Positions 14,299 to 22,908 of a stretch of DNA of 64,000 nucleotides are shown here, one piece after another. Position 1 is the first letter of the stretch; each line of letters begins with the position of its first letter. The notes under the pieces were generated by a model. It made no database searches, was not told the origin of the DNA, and saw only the letters and a program-made list of their open reading frames with translations. The DNA comes from Oscillospiraceae bacterium. Its GTDB lineage: Bacteria > Bacillota > Clostridia > Oscillospirales > Ruminococcaceae. Position numbers and translations under genes: made by a program. Location: NCBI GenBank assembly GCA_028720105.1, contig JAQYLI010000031.1, positions 1 through 64,000 of the forward strand, written 5' to 3'.

Positions 14299-15987
14299 TT
14301 ATTCCTCAATGAGTATCTCCCCGTAAAAAGCAGTAGTATTTGTACAGGGATAATTAAAAAGCGACGTATCATAGGTCTGCGAAGCAGCTATCTTTTTCAG
14401 TTCATTATCAAAAACAGCAAAATTAAGTCCGTTCAGATCGGGAGTATATCTGTCTGTTCCGATAAATATCTGTCCAGTCTGAGTTTCTGCCCTTGAGCCG
14501 CCGCTCACCGCCGTAATATAGACCGAATTATCACAGATAGCGAATTTTTCCTCGATAACGCTGTCGGAGGTTATTTCATATATAGCCTTTCCGCCGCTCA
14601 CAATGCCCACATAGCTCTTACCGTCCAGATCATTGAGATCTGTTTTAAAACCAAGCTGCCTGAGCAGCATTTTTGCCGAAAAATCAAGCTTGTCTCCCGC
14701 GTCCCCGTTCACGCAGATAACCGTAGTATAATCTCCTTTTTTTATCAGGCTCAGATATTGCTGGAGGGTCTTATTCGGGAATATTTTTCGGTAATCCTTC
14801 CGAAGCTGTTCTTTTGAATACTCTGAAGCTGCGTCAAATATCGACTCGTAAGGGAAAACGCCGTGAACGCCTTCACGAATACACAGATCGTTATATGTGA
14901 CCGTTACAATAAGAACAGCCACAGTAATAACAGTCCGGAGTGATTTGCCGTTTTTCAGCGCATAGCTTATAAATTTTCCCACAGAGCGACTATCTGCCGA
15001 GCCTTGCTGCGCAGAATCTTTAAATCTGATATCCTTAAAATGACATATCATATCCGGTACGCTAAGGATAATAAAAGTATAAATAGGGAGCGTAAAGCGT
15101 TCAAGAATAAAATGCTTGGTAATAAACAGCCATATCAGAAAATTATAGAACAGGAAATTCGTCATCACGCCTGACTCGGAGCTTTTATCCTTCCAGCCCG
15201 TAAAATATGCCGCAATACCCAGCACCATAAAAAGGAAAGGAACTATCAGAAATACCCAGGACAAGCCAATTCCGAGAAACACCGTATCAAGATATTCGGA
15301 ATAACCGCTTATGATATTTGTAAGTGTAAAATCAAGTATCTGCCTTGAAAAAATAAACACCACAACCGCCGCAGCTCCGACTGCGGCATAAAGCTTTGCG
15401 GAAGGCTTGAGAAGCGACAGTAAATAAACAGGAATAAAAATAAGCACGGACATATGAAAAAGAGAGCCTGCCAGCACAAGAAGAATAACTGCCCAGTGCT
15501 TTTTTTCCCTGATAAAATGATAGCTAAGCAAAACTATAGAAGCAGCAAGGCTCTGCCTCGTAAAATTCATCGAATTGTAAAAAAATGTCACCGTCAGATA
15601 AAGCCAGCAGGACAGCCATGGCATTTTGCTGTATTTAATTATCACAAACGCCACAGGCACAAGAATAAGCAGTGCCATCAGAATATTCAAAATAAGATAA
15701 TCACCGCCCAAAAGTGCGGCTATCTCCATAATAACGGTGTAGCCTATCTCAAACTTTCTGTCAGCAAATCTTTCCGCAAGGCTCAGATTGCTTGAGCAAA
15801 GGTCGTAAAAATAGCGTCTATAGGTAAAAAAATCATTTCCGATGCCATATCTGAATGCCGACATCAGAAACATATATCCGAAAACAATGCATACGTAAAT
15901 AGTATTTTTTTTCTGAGTCGGCTTTCTTATGCATAAAGGATATGCCAGCCCGAGGATAAGCGCCATAAGAATAAAGTAGACTGCCAT
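14299..15987 (-). CDS. EpsG-family polysaccharide polymerase with C-terminal ILEI-like domain
   Basis: The 562-residue membrane protein has about ten hydrophobic segments in its first 400 residues with the EpsG/Wzy-like signature (FRYGIGNDFFTYRRYF near residues 42-57 and NFTRQSLAASI), so it probably polymerises an exported polysaccharide. The remaining 160 residues are soluble and include a stretch (SVYITAVSGGS ... GTDRYTPDLNGLNFAVFD) that resembles ILEI/PANDER carbohydrate-binding domains. ATG 15987 is chosen because AAAGGA lies 8 bases upstream; the longer frame to 16128 runs through the promoter at 16025-16053. It is co-transcribed with the deacetylase. Confidence 0.75.
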   Translation of the reverse strand: MAVYFILMALILGLAYPLCIRKPTQKKNTIYVCIVFGYMFLMSAFRYGIGNDFFTYRRYFYDLCSSNLSLAERFADRKFEIGYTVIMEIAALLGGDYLILNILMALLILVPVAFVIIKYSKMPWLSCWLYLTVTFFYNSMNFTRQSLAASIVLLSYHFIREKKHWAVILLVLAGSLFHMSVLIFIPVYLLSLLKPSAKLYAAVGAAAVVVFIFSRQILDFTLTNIISGYSEYLDTVFLGIGLSWVFLIVPFLFMVLGIAAYFTGWKDKSSESGVMTNFLFYNFLIWLFITKHFILERFTLPIYTFIILSVPDMICHFKDIRFKDSAQQGSADSRSVGKFISYALKNGKSLRTVITVAVLIVTVTYNDLCIREGVHGVFPYESIFDAASEYSKEQLRKDYRKIFPNKTLQQYLSLIKKGDYTTVICVNGDAGDKLDFSAKMLLRQLGFKTDLNDLDGKSYVGIVSGGKAIYEITSDSVIEEKFAICDNSVYITAVSGGSRAETQTGQIFIGTDRYTPDLNGLNFAVFDNELKKIAASQTYDTSLFNYPCTNTTAFYGEILIEE

Positions 15988-16024
15988 TTCAACTGTCCTT
16001 TCGTGTAATTTATACATTATTTTT

Positions 16025-16053
16025 ATTATAACATATCTGTGTATTCCCGTCAA
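16025..16053 (-). promoter_or_regulatory. Promoter of the EpsG-deacetylase operon
   Basis: Minus strand TTGACG (16048-16053), 17-base spacer, TATAAT (16025-16030) with TGT directly before it, an extended -10. Confidence 0.75.
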
Positions 16054-16116
16054 TACAATAAAATCCCTTGTCAAAAATAAACAATTCAGCAATAGCAAAA
16101 TATACATCTGAAAACG

Positions 16117-16145
16117 TTGACACAGCATAAAATTTATGGTATAAT
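16117..16145 (+). promoter_or_regulatory. Promoter with spacer palindrome for the solute-binding lipoprotein
   Basis: TTGACA (16117-16122), 17-base spacer, TATAAT (16140-16145) preceded by TGG. The spacer contains the perfect palindrome CATAAAATTTATG (16126-16138), placed where a repressor would block RNA polymerase. Confidence 0.75.
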
Positions 16146-16212
16146 AACCAAAAGTTATGCTGATAGTATTATCACCCGAAACATAAGAAATATTTTTGAA
16201 AGGACGATCGCT

Positions 16213-17661
16213 ATGAATAAGCTCAGACGAATTATCGCAGGCGTTTCATCGCTTACGCTCGCCGCTTCCTTTACAGGCTGTGCAGGCGGCTCGGAAAATG
16301 CCGAGACCTCTGAGACCACAATGGAGACCACCACCGCTCTTACCGTTGAAATAAACACCGAGACTCTCTCGGAAGAGGAGCAGGGCACAATGGATAATGT
16401 TGCCGACCTTCTTCCCGACGTAGAACTTGAGAATAAAAATATCAAGTGGTTCTCATTCTATGACCCCTTCAACGCTTCCACCTCGGGCAATACCAAATCT
16501 CTTTCCCTCGAGCTTTTTGAGTCCAAGTACGGCGGCTCCATCGAATATATCCCCACCACCTGGGCGCAGAGATTTACAGATCTTTCCACAAATATCCTGG
16601 GCGGAACGGGTATTGACTTTATCGCAGGCGGTGACCTTGACTCCTTCCCCAAGGGCGTTCCCAACGGTCAGTTTGAAGCCTACGACCAGTATGTTGACTT
16701 TGACTCCGAGCTTTGGAGCTCTGTAAAAGAGCTTAACGATCAGTTCGAGCTAAAGGGCAAGCATTACCTTATGGCAACTCAGGCAACCGCAGGCGAGGTA
16801 GTTATCTACAATCGCCAGACCATTGAAGCGCAGGGCTTTGACGATCCCGCAGAGCTTCTTGAAAAGGGCGAATGGAACTGGACAGCTTTCAAGGATATGC
16901 TTCTTTCCTATGTTGACAACGACAGCGAGCAGTACGGTCTCGACGGCTGGTTCAATGAAAAACCCCTTATGCTTTCTGGCGGAATAGCTCCCGTTGAGCT
17001 TAAAGACGGCAAGCTTGTTGACAATCTCTTCGATCCCCGTCTTGAGAAAACAATGAATTTTATGTACGAGCTTAATCAGAACGGTCTTGTTCTGGACAAG
17101 AACCTTTTCAACTGGTCTGTACACCCCGAGTTCATCGGCGAAGGCAAGGAGCTTTTCTACATAAGCGGAATTTACGCTCTTGAGGGCGCACCGGATATCT
17201 GGACAGTTTCCTTCGGAGACCCCGAGGACGTTATGTTCGTACCCATTCCCAAGGCAGACGATACCGATAAGTATTACCTTCCCGCAGGACTTGACGCATA
17301 TATGCTCTGCAAGGGCGCACAGAACCCCGAGGGCGTAGCAAGATTTATGGAGTGTATCATTGCGGCAAGCTATGACGAAAACGCTGTAGAAATTGCCGAC
17401 CAGAAGCTCAAGGACGTTTACGGCTGGACTGACGAAATGGTTGAGATGAGACATAAGGTAAACGAACTCACCGCCGAAAATCCTATGTATTCAATTCATA
17501 CAGGCTGTCCCACCGACCTTTACAACCTCCTGGACAGCGGCGAATACGGCATACGTGCACCCTTCTACGGTCTTGACTGGCCCTCTGTAAGAGACTCTCT
17601 CGCAGACGCAACAACCGTACTCATCGACGAGTTCAATCAGTCTCTTGAAAATATGGAATAA
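16213..17661 (+). CDS. Extracellular solute-binding lipoprotein
   Basis: The 482-residue protein has a signal peptide ending in the lipobox FTGC, a Thr/Glu-rich linker, then a family-1-type ABC solute-binding fold (YGGSIEYIPTTWAQRF, LGGTGIDFIAGGDLDSF, GEVVIYNRQTIEAQG, GEWNWTAFKDM). It should capture a sugar or oligosaccharide for an ABC importer, but no permease or ATPase gene lies beside it. ATG 16213 follows AAAGGA by 8 bases; the longer frame to 16117 overlaps the promoter. A terminator follows, so it is a single-gene transcript. Codon use is highly biased toward C-ending codons, unlike region 1, consistent with strong expression. Confidence 0.85.
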   Translation: MNKLRRIIAGVSSLTLAASFTGCAGGSENAETSETTMETTTALTVEINTETLSEEEQGTMDNVADLLPDVELENKNIKWFSFYDPFNASTSGNTKSLSLELFESKYGGSIEYIPTTWAQRFTDLSTNILGGTGIDFIAGGDLDSFPKGVPNGQFEAYDQYVDFDSELWSSVKELNDQFELKGKHYLMATQATAGEVVIYNRQTIEAQGFDDPAELLEKGEWNWTAFKDMLLSYVDNDSEQYGLDGWFNEKPLMLSGGIAPVELKDGKLVDNLFDPRLEKTMNFMYELNQNGLVLDKNLFNWSVHPEFIGEGKELFYISGIYALEGAPDIWTVSFGDPEDVMFVPIPKADDTDKYYLPAGLDAYMLCKGAQNPEGVARFMECIIAASYDENAVEIADQKLKDVYGWTDEMVEMRHKVNELTAENPMYSIHTGCPTDLYNLLDSGEYGIRAPFYGLDWPSVRDSLADATTVLIDEFNQSLENME

Positions 17662-17673
17662 AAAGTAAAAACT

Positions 17674-17720
17674 AAAGCATATAGGAGCTGCCGCAACTGC
17701 CGCAGCTCCTTTGCTTTGTT
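17674..17720 (+). terminator. Terminator of the solute-binding protein gene
   Basis: AGGAGCTGC (17683-17691) pairs with GCAGCTCCT (17702-17710), with an outer AAAGCA/TGCTTT pairing. Confidence 0.7.
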
Positions 17721-17818
17721 AAGATTATAGCACATCTGTATCAGCTTGTCAATTAGCAAACAGAACAAATTTTCACTGTAATTTTCATAAATTTAGCACA
17801 TACATTTCAAAAACATCT

Positions 17819-18004
17819 TCACATATGAGCTATCCTGTCCACATAAGCCTGCATTTCTTTCTTAGACCTTACCGAATGAGTCCCCTCAATGAGCTGCCCG
17901 CGCTGCTCCTCGGACATAGCGGAAAATCTGGTCATCGCCTCGCTGTTCTGCGCCAAAGCCATACCAAATCCCAGAGGAATATCCTTGCCATTCACAAAAT
18001 TCAT
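17819..18004 (-). CDS. Small conserved Clostridia-type protein
   Basis: A 61-residue protein starting MNFVNGKDIPLGFGMALAQN with SKKEMQAYVDRIAHM at the end. The pattern IPLGFGMALAQN...AM..F..M is one I associate with unnamed short proteins of Clostridia; function unknown. AAAGGA precedes the ATG. It stands alone, divergent from the GH3 gene. Confidence 0.75.
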   Translation of the reverse strand: MNFVNGKDIPLGFGMALAQNSEAMTRFSAMSEEQRGQLIEGTHSVRSKKEMQAYVDRIAHM

Positions 18005-18057
18005 ATATCACCATTCCTTTTATTACAATTTTTTCACCGTTCTTTATTTATTTTTCA

Positions 18058-18086
18058 TTGACCGAAAAACTCCGATATGATATACT
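18058..18086 (+). promoter_or_regulatory. Promoter of the GH3 gene
   Basis: TTGACC (18058-18063), 17-base spacer, TATACT (18081-18086) preceded by TGA. CCGAAAA (18062-18068) and TTTTCGG (18088-18094) flank the -10 as an inverted repeat and may be an operator. Confidence 0.7.
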
Positions 18087-18156
18087 ATTTTCGGACAACA
18101 AAATCAATTTTATTTTGACCCCAAACATTGAATTTATGTGAAAGGAACAATTAACA

Positions 18157-20898
18157 ATGAGCAAAAAAATACTTGACTGGAATAAATATATTGAAAAATC
18201 AGCGGAAACCGTCTCCGATGGAATTGTAATGCTCAGAAACGAAAATAACGCTCTCCCCCTTTCCCCCGATGAGGGGATAGCCGTTTTCGGACGTATACAG
18301 CTTCATTACTATAAAAGCGGCACAGGCTCGGGCGGTCTCGTAAATGTAAGCAAGGTCATTGGCGTTACAGACGGGCTAATTGAGCGCGGCGTAAAAGTAA
18401 ACGAGGAGCTGCTTGATGTTTACAGAAAATGGGACGAACAAAATCCCTTTGATATAGGCGCAGGCTGGGGACAGGAGCCTTGGTCTCAGATCGAAATGCC
18501 CGTAGAGAACAGCCTTGCGGCAAAAATTGCGGAAAAATGCTCCACTGCCATTGCCATAATCGGACGAACCGCAGGTGAAGAACAGGACAACCGCAATGTA
18601 AAAGGCGCATATCTTCTCAGCGACAGCGAGGAGCAAATGCTCTCTATGGTAAGAAAGCATTTCAAAAAGCTTGTCGTCCTGCTGAACGTGGGCGGCATTA
18701 TTGATATGAGCTTTGTGAGCAAATATTCCCCCGACGCCGTTTTGTACATCTGGCAGGGCGGAATGGTGGGCGGTCTGGGAACAGCCGACGTGCTTACGGG
18801 CAAGGTCTCCCCCTCGGGAAAACTCCCCGACACTATAGCATATTCCATTTCCGATTATCCCTCCAATAAATATTTCGGCGATACCGAAAGAAATTTCTAT
18901 GCCGAGGACATTTACGTGGGCTACAGATATTTCGAGACGTTTGCACCCGAAAAAGTAATGTATCCCTTCGGCTTCGGACTTTCATACACAAAATTTGACA
19001 TAAAGCTTATTTCCTCTCAGGTATATACAGATAAAGCCGAGCTGACCGTTTCCGTAAAAAATATTGGCACCGTAAGCGGCAAAGAAGTGGTCCAGCTTTA
19101 TGCAGCCGCTCCACAGGGAAAGCTTGGCAAGCCCGCAAAGGTGCTCTGCGGATATGAAAAAACAAGGCACCTTGCCCCCTCTGAGGAACAGGAGATCACC
19201 TTTGAGATAAACTTCTCCGACCTTGCCTCCTATGATGATTCGGGAGCAACCGGACACCGCTTCTGCTATGTGCTTGAAAAGGGCAAATATAAATTTTTCT
19301 GCGGTACAGACGTAAGAAGCTGCGAAGAATATCTTTCCGTTAATATCCCCGAAACTAAAGCAGTAAAACAGCTTAAACAGGCAATGGCACCCGTCCTGCC
19401 CTTTAAGCGAATGAGACCCGTTTCGGAAAACGGAAAGCTCTGCGTTGATTTCGAGGACGTCCCTCTTTCGGAAATAAACGAAACATCACGACGTACAGAT
19501 AATCTTCCCCACGAGATCACCTATACGGGCGATATGGGCATAAAGCTTGCCGATGTAAGAAGCGGAAAGAACACTCTTTCGGAATTTATCGCCCAGCTTT
19601 CTGACTTCGACCTCTCCTGCATTATCCGCGGAGAAGGAATGGGAAGTCCCCGTGTAACGGCAGGAACAGCCTCCGCATTCGGCGGCGTTTCGGACAGCCT
19701 GACAGCATTTGGTATCCCCTGCGGCTGCTGCTCTGACGGACCCTCGGGTATGAGACTTGACTGCGGCACAAAGGCATTCAGCCTGCCAAACGGCACCCTT
19801 ATCGCATCAACCTTTAACAAAGCCCTTGTCACCGAACTTTTCGGATTTATGGGACGTGAAATGTCCGCCAATAAGGTAGATTGCCTCTTAGGACCCGGTA
19901 TGAACATTCACCGCCACCCCCTCAACGGCAGAAACTTTGAATATTTCTCCGAGGACCCCTATCTTTCGGGAACCATCGCCGCCGCCGAGCTTATTGGACT
20001 TCACTCCGAGGGCGTAACGGGCACCATAAAGCATTTCTGCGGAAATAATCAGGAAACCAACAGACACAACATCGACTCTGCCGTTTCCGAAAGAGCCTTG
20101 AGGGAGATATATCTCAAGGGCTTCGAGATAGCCGTTCGTGACGGCGGCGCAGATTCCATAATGACCAGCTATAACGCCGTAAACGGTCTCTGGTCAGCAG
20201 GAAACTATGATCTCTGTACCACTATTCTCCGTGATGAATGGGGCTTCAAGGGCTTTGTGATGACCGACTGGTGGGCAAATATAAACGAGCGCGGAAAGCC
20301 TGTTGATAAATCCGATTTTGCAGCTATGGCAAGAGCGCAGAACGATGTATATATGGTCTGCGCAGACGGCGGAAGCAATAACGACAATACCCTTTCCTCT
20401 CTTGAGAGCGGCACTCTGACACGTGCAGAGCTTCAAAGAAACGCTGCAAACATCTGCTCATTCCTGCTTGGCACTCACGCTATGGACAGGCTTTGCGGCA
20501 TATCCGATGAGGTTGAAATCATAAATCGTCCCGATGAAAGCCGCTCCGACAGCTCCGAGGAGGTCACATTCTACAAGCTTGACGGCACTCTCGTTATAGA
20601 CTGCAGCGATATCCGCACCGACCGCGGCAGCGACTTCATTTTTGCTCTTGACGTTTCAGACCTTGGACTTTACCGAATTACACTTACGGGAAGCTCCGAG
20701 CAGAGCGAGCTGGCGCAGATACCCGTAACCGTGTTCAGTATGGGCACGCCCTGCGGCTCATTTACCTGGAACGGCACAGGCGGTCTCCCCGTTTCCTTCG
20801 AGTGCAGCACAAACTGCTTTTCACGCTTTACCACCATAAGAGTATATTTTGCCCAGAGCGGTCTGAAGCTTCACAGCATTAAGATCGAAAAGGCATAA
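18157..20898 (+). CDS. GH3 beta-glucosidase with reversed domain order
   Basis: The 913-residue cytoplasmic enzyme (no signal peptide) should hydrolyse beta-linked glucosides taken up by the cell. The usual C-terminal GH3 domain comes first (about 1-270, ending YPFGFGLSYTKF), then a fibronectin-III-like domain (about 275-390), then the catalytic barrel (about 465-770), and a C-terminal beta-sandwich (about 800-913). The nucleophile is expected to be the Asp in GFVMTDWW, with KHFCGNNQE and GRNFEYFSEDP lining the site. The permuted order is known from Ruminococcus albus and Butyrivibrio enzymes. AAAGGA lies before the ATG. Confidence 0.92.
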   Translation: MSKKILDWNKYIEKSAETVSDGIVMLRNENNALPLSPDEGIAVFGRIQLHYYKSGTGSGGLVNVSKVIGVTDGLIERGVKVNEELLDVYRKWDEQNPFDIGAGWGQEPWSQIEMPVENSLAAKIAEKCSTAIAIIGRTAGEEQDNRNVKGAYLLSDSEEQMLSMVRKHFKKLVVLLNVGGIIDMSFVSKYSPDAVLYIWQGGMVGGLGTADVLTGKVSPSGKLPDTIAYSISDYPSNKYFGDTERNFYAEDIYVGYRYFETFAPEKVMYPFGFGLSYTKFDIKLISSQVYTDKAELTVSVKNIGTVSGKEVVQLYAAAPQGKLGKPAKVLCGYEKTRHLAPSEEQEITFEINFSDLASYDDSGATGHRFCYVLEKGKYKFFCGTDVRSCEEYLSVNIPETKAVKQLKQAMAPVLPFKRMRPVSENGKLCVDFEDVPLSEINETSRRTDNLPHEITYTGDMGIKLADVRSGKNTLSEFIAQLSDFDLSCIIRGEGMGSPRVTAGTASAFGGVSDSLTAFGIPCGCCSDGPSGMRLDCGTKAFSLPNGTLIASTFNKALVTELFGFMGREMSANKVDCLLGPGMNIHRHPLNGRNFEYFSEDPYLSGTIAAAELIGLHSEGVTGTIKHFCGNNQETNRHNIDSAVSERALREIYLKGFEIAVRDGGADSIMTSYNAVNGLWSAGNYDLCTTILRDEWGFKGFVMTDWWANINERGKPVDKSDFAAMARAQNDVYMVCADGGSNNDNTLSSLESGTLTRAELQRNAANICSFLLGTHAMDRLCGISDEVEIINRPDESRSDSSEEVTFYKLDGTLVIDCSDIRTDRGSDFIFALDVSDLGLYRITLTGSSEQSELAQIPVTVFSMGTPCGSFTWNGTGGLPVSFECSTNCFSRFTTIRVYFAQSGLKLHSIKIEKA

Positions 20899-20905
20899 AA
20901 TTTCT

Positions 20906-20938
20906 CCGTCCCGATTAAATTCGGGACGGATTTTTTTG
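20906..20938 (+). terminator. Terminator of the GH3 gene
   Basis: CCGTCCCGA, 6-base loop, TCGGGACGG, then ATTTTTTTG. Confidence 0.85.
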
Positions 20939-20948
20939 TTTATAACAA

Positions 20949-20975
20949 AAGGCTGCCCGAACAACGGACAGCCTT
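20949..20975 (-). terminator. Terminator of the 96-residue protein gene
   Basis: On the minus strand AAGGCTG, a mismatch and CCG pair with CGG and CAGCCTT, followed by TTGTTAT. Confidence 0.6.
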
Positions 20976-20982
20976 AATAATT

Positions 20983-21273
20983 TTATCTTGAAAGCCACGC
21001 GTAAGCAATATCAAGCGCCTCGTAAAGACTGCTCTTCTCACTCTGCTTAATGATAGCCTCAACAGGGTTGAGCTTCTCGTCAGTAGCCATCTTGTAGATC
21101 TTCACCTTGCTGGCAACGTCCAGATCGCCGACCTTGGTTTTCTCCATAATCTGCATCATAATAACATAGGGATCATACATATTGCCGTAATAGATCTGAT
21201 CGCCTTTTCTAACCAACGGATAACCCTTGTAGGTAAAGAAATCTGTCTTTTTTGTTTCTGCTGCGTCACTCAT
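20983..21273 (-). CDS. Conserved hypothetical protein, 96 residues
   Basis: A soluble protein starting MSDAAETKKTDFFTYKGYPL with RKGDQIYYGNM and a helical C-terminus (YEALDIAYAWLSR). I recognise it only as a short Clostridia-type protein without assigned function. AAGGAGG lies 7 bases before the ATG, and it has its own extended -10 promoter at 21324-21352 and its own terminator, so it is a single-gene unit. Confidence 0.75.
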   Translation of the reverse strand: MSDAAETKKTDFFTYKGYPLVRKGDQIYYGNMYDPYVIMMQIMEKTKVGDLDVASKVKIYKMATDEKLNPVEAIIKQSEKSSLYEALDIAYAWLSR

Positions 21274-21323
21274 AGCTGTTCCTCCTTATAAATTAGTCTA
21301 AGCCTGCAAATCTTCTTTAAAAC

Positions 21324-21352
21324 ATTATAACACAAAAATACAGAAAAATCAA
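21324..21352 (-). promoter_or_regulatory. Promoter of the 96-residue protein gene
   Basis: Minus strand TTGATT (21347-21352), 17-base spacer, TATAAT (21324-21329) preceded by TGT. Confidence 0.65.
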
Positions 21353-21447
21353 GTAGTTTTTTAACATTTTTATAATTTTTTCCAAAAAGATATTGCCGAC
21401 CGAATATAATAATTTTAACAAATCCAAAATGCGTATTCTGTCGTATC

Positions 21448-22908
21448 TTACCAGGTCGTAACAATATTTTCACCGTTCAGCAGATGACTCACATTGTCTA
21501 TCAGACGGTTTACATAAGCTGTTCTGCATTTGAAGCTGGTTCTGCCATTGAGTCTGATAATGGATTTTCTGTCGTCAGAATTTATAAACTCTATCTTATC
21601 CACTCCGTACTCATGGCTGATCGTAACGGTAATATCCGCAGGCTCCGAGCAATTTTCCAGATACAGCTCCTCGGCAGGCGCACGAAGGATATACTGATAG
21701 AAATCCTTGAAATTATCCGCAGTAACGTCTTTATCGTCACACTCCACCTTGAAATCGTCCTTTCCGCCGCTGAGGGTAAAGAGAGTGCTGCTGTCGGCAG
21801 TCTCGATCTCTATGGAGCTGATAGAATAAATATACGTGCTTGTTATCATTGTCATTGTAATGTCAAGAGGCATTACAGTCGCCCAGGGGAGAATACTGTA
21901 ATCGAACATATAAATTATGTCAATGCCGTCAGCGTAGCAGTATCTTCCGAGAGCCTTGCCGTTTTCGTCAACATATTCGTTGCCCATAAGAAGATAGAAA
22001 TCTCCGCCTGTGATATCAAAGCTTACCTCGCCGTAGGGGTCTGCAAGACCGTACTGTGCCATTATCTCGTCTGTGGGAGCAGCAACCGCTATTTCGGTGG
22101 CAGTAAGATTGAAAACGCTGTTTATCACATTGTAGGCTGTATCGGGATTGAGGTCAAGGCTTACAGGGTTTGTCATGACGTGAGTTGAAGAGTTGCCGTA
22201 AACCGCGTCAGGGTCGTCCTGACGGACATCGTATTCAAGTACGATATCATAATCAATATCCTTTCTTGAGATGGTAATGCTTGTAATCTTGGAATAATCA
22301 GTCGTATCATTCTCGTCCTCGGGCTGCTTCTGGGTATAAACAGTCTTTGCAAGGAAATAAAATCTGTCATTTAAGAATATGTCAACATCGGAACTGTTCA
22401 CCGCATAAACTGTTTTCTCGCCCTTGAATGAAGCGTAGCAAAGACCGCTTGAGGGAGACTCGTTTCCGATAAGCAGCTCCTTTACATCGGAGCCGCCACC
22501 GAAGGTCACAGTAACCTCTGCACGGGGAGCATCAAGACCGTATACGGACATATCATCCGCATTTTCCGCCGCCACCTGCTGAGATGTGAGCGTAGCGGCG
22601 CTCGAGCAGATATCATTTACAGCCACAGCACTGTGGGGCAGTCCGATAAAATCGGAAACAAACCAGGAGCTGTCATTGTATTTTACAACATCAAACTCAC
22701 CCGAGCTGTTGGAAACGTGAATATTGTCTATCTGAGCAGGGTCCTTGTCATAAAGGAGCTTTGAGAGAGTCTCGGAAGCTGTTGTGGTTTCGCTGACAGC
22801 TTCCTCCGGCTCTTCCGAACCGCCCGACACATTCAGCAGAATAACTGCGGCAGCAAGAACTGCAAGCACCGCAGCCCCAACTATCAAAAGCTTAACATTG
22901 GATTTCAT
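21448..22908 (-). CDS. DUF4340 domain protein of an ABC export cluster
   Basis: A 486-residue protein with one N-terminal membrane anchor (about 7-27), a Thr/Glu-rich linker and a large extracytoplasmic part with the repeated beta-rich pattern of DUF4340 (SWFVSDFIGLPHSAVAVND, YGLDAPRAEVTVTFGG). It is the last gene of the ATPase-permease-GldG-DUF4340 set; its ATG directly follows the stop of the GldG-like gene. DUF4340 proteins regularly accompany GldG, probably as an outer-face partner, with unknown cargo. Confidence 0.8.
   Translation of the reverse strand: MKSNVKLLIVGAAVLAVLAAAVILLNVSGGSEEPEEAVSETTTASETLSKLLYDKDPAQIDNIHVSNSSGEFDVVKYNDSSWFVSDFIGLPHSAVAVNDICSSAATLTSQQVAAENADDMSVYGLDAPRAEVTVTFGGGSDVKELLIGNESPSSGLCYASFKGEKTVYAVNSSDVDIFLNDRFYFLAKTVYTQKQPEDENDTTDYSKITSITISRKDIDYDIVLEYDVRQDDPDAVYGNSSTHVMTNPVSLDLNPDTAYNVINSVFNLTATEIAVAAPTDEIMAQYGLADPYGEVSFDITGGDFYLLMGNEYVDENGKALGRYCYADGIDIIYMFDYSILPWATVMPLDITMTMITSTYIYSISSIEIETADSSTLFTLSGGKDDFKVECDDKDVTADNFKDFYQYILRAPAEELYLENCSEPADITVTISHEYGVDKIEFINSDDRKSIIRLNGRTSFKCRTAYVNRLIDNVSHLLNGENIVTTW

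Noticed and set aside
21270-21473. 67-codon minus-strand frame in the gap before the 96-residue gene
   Set aside because: It overlaps the promoter at 21324-21352 and has no ribosome site.
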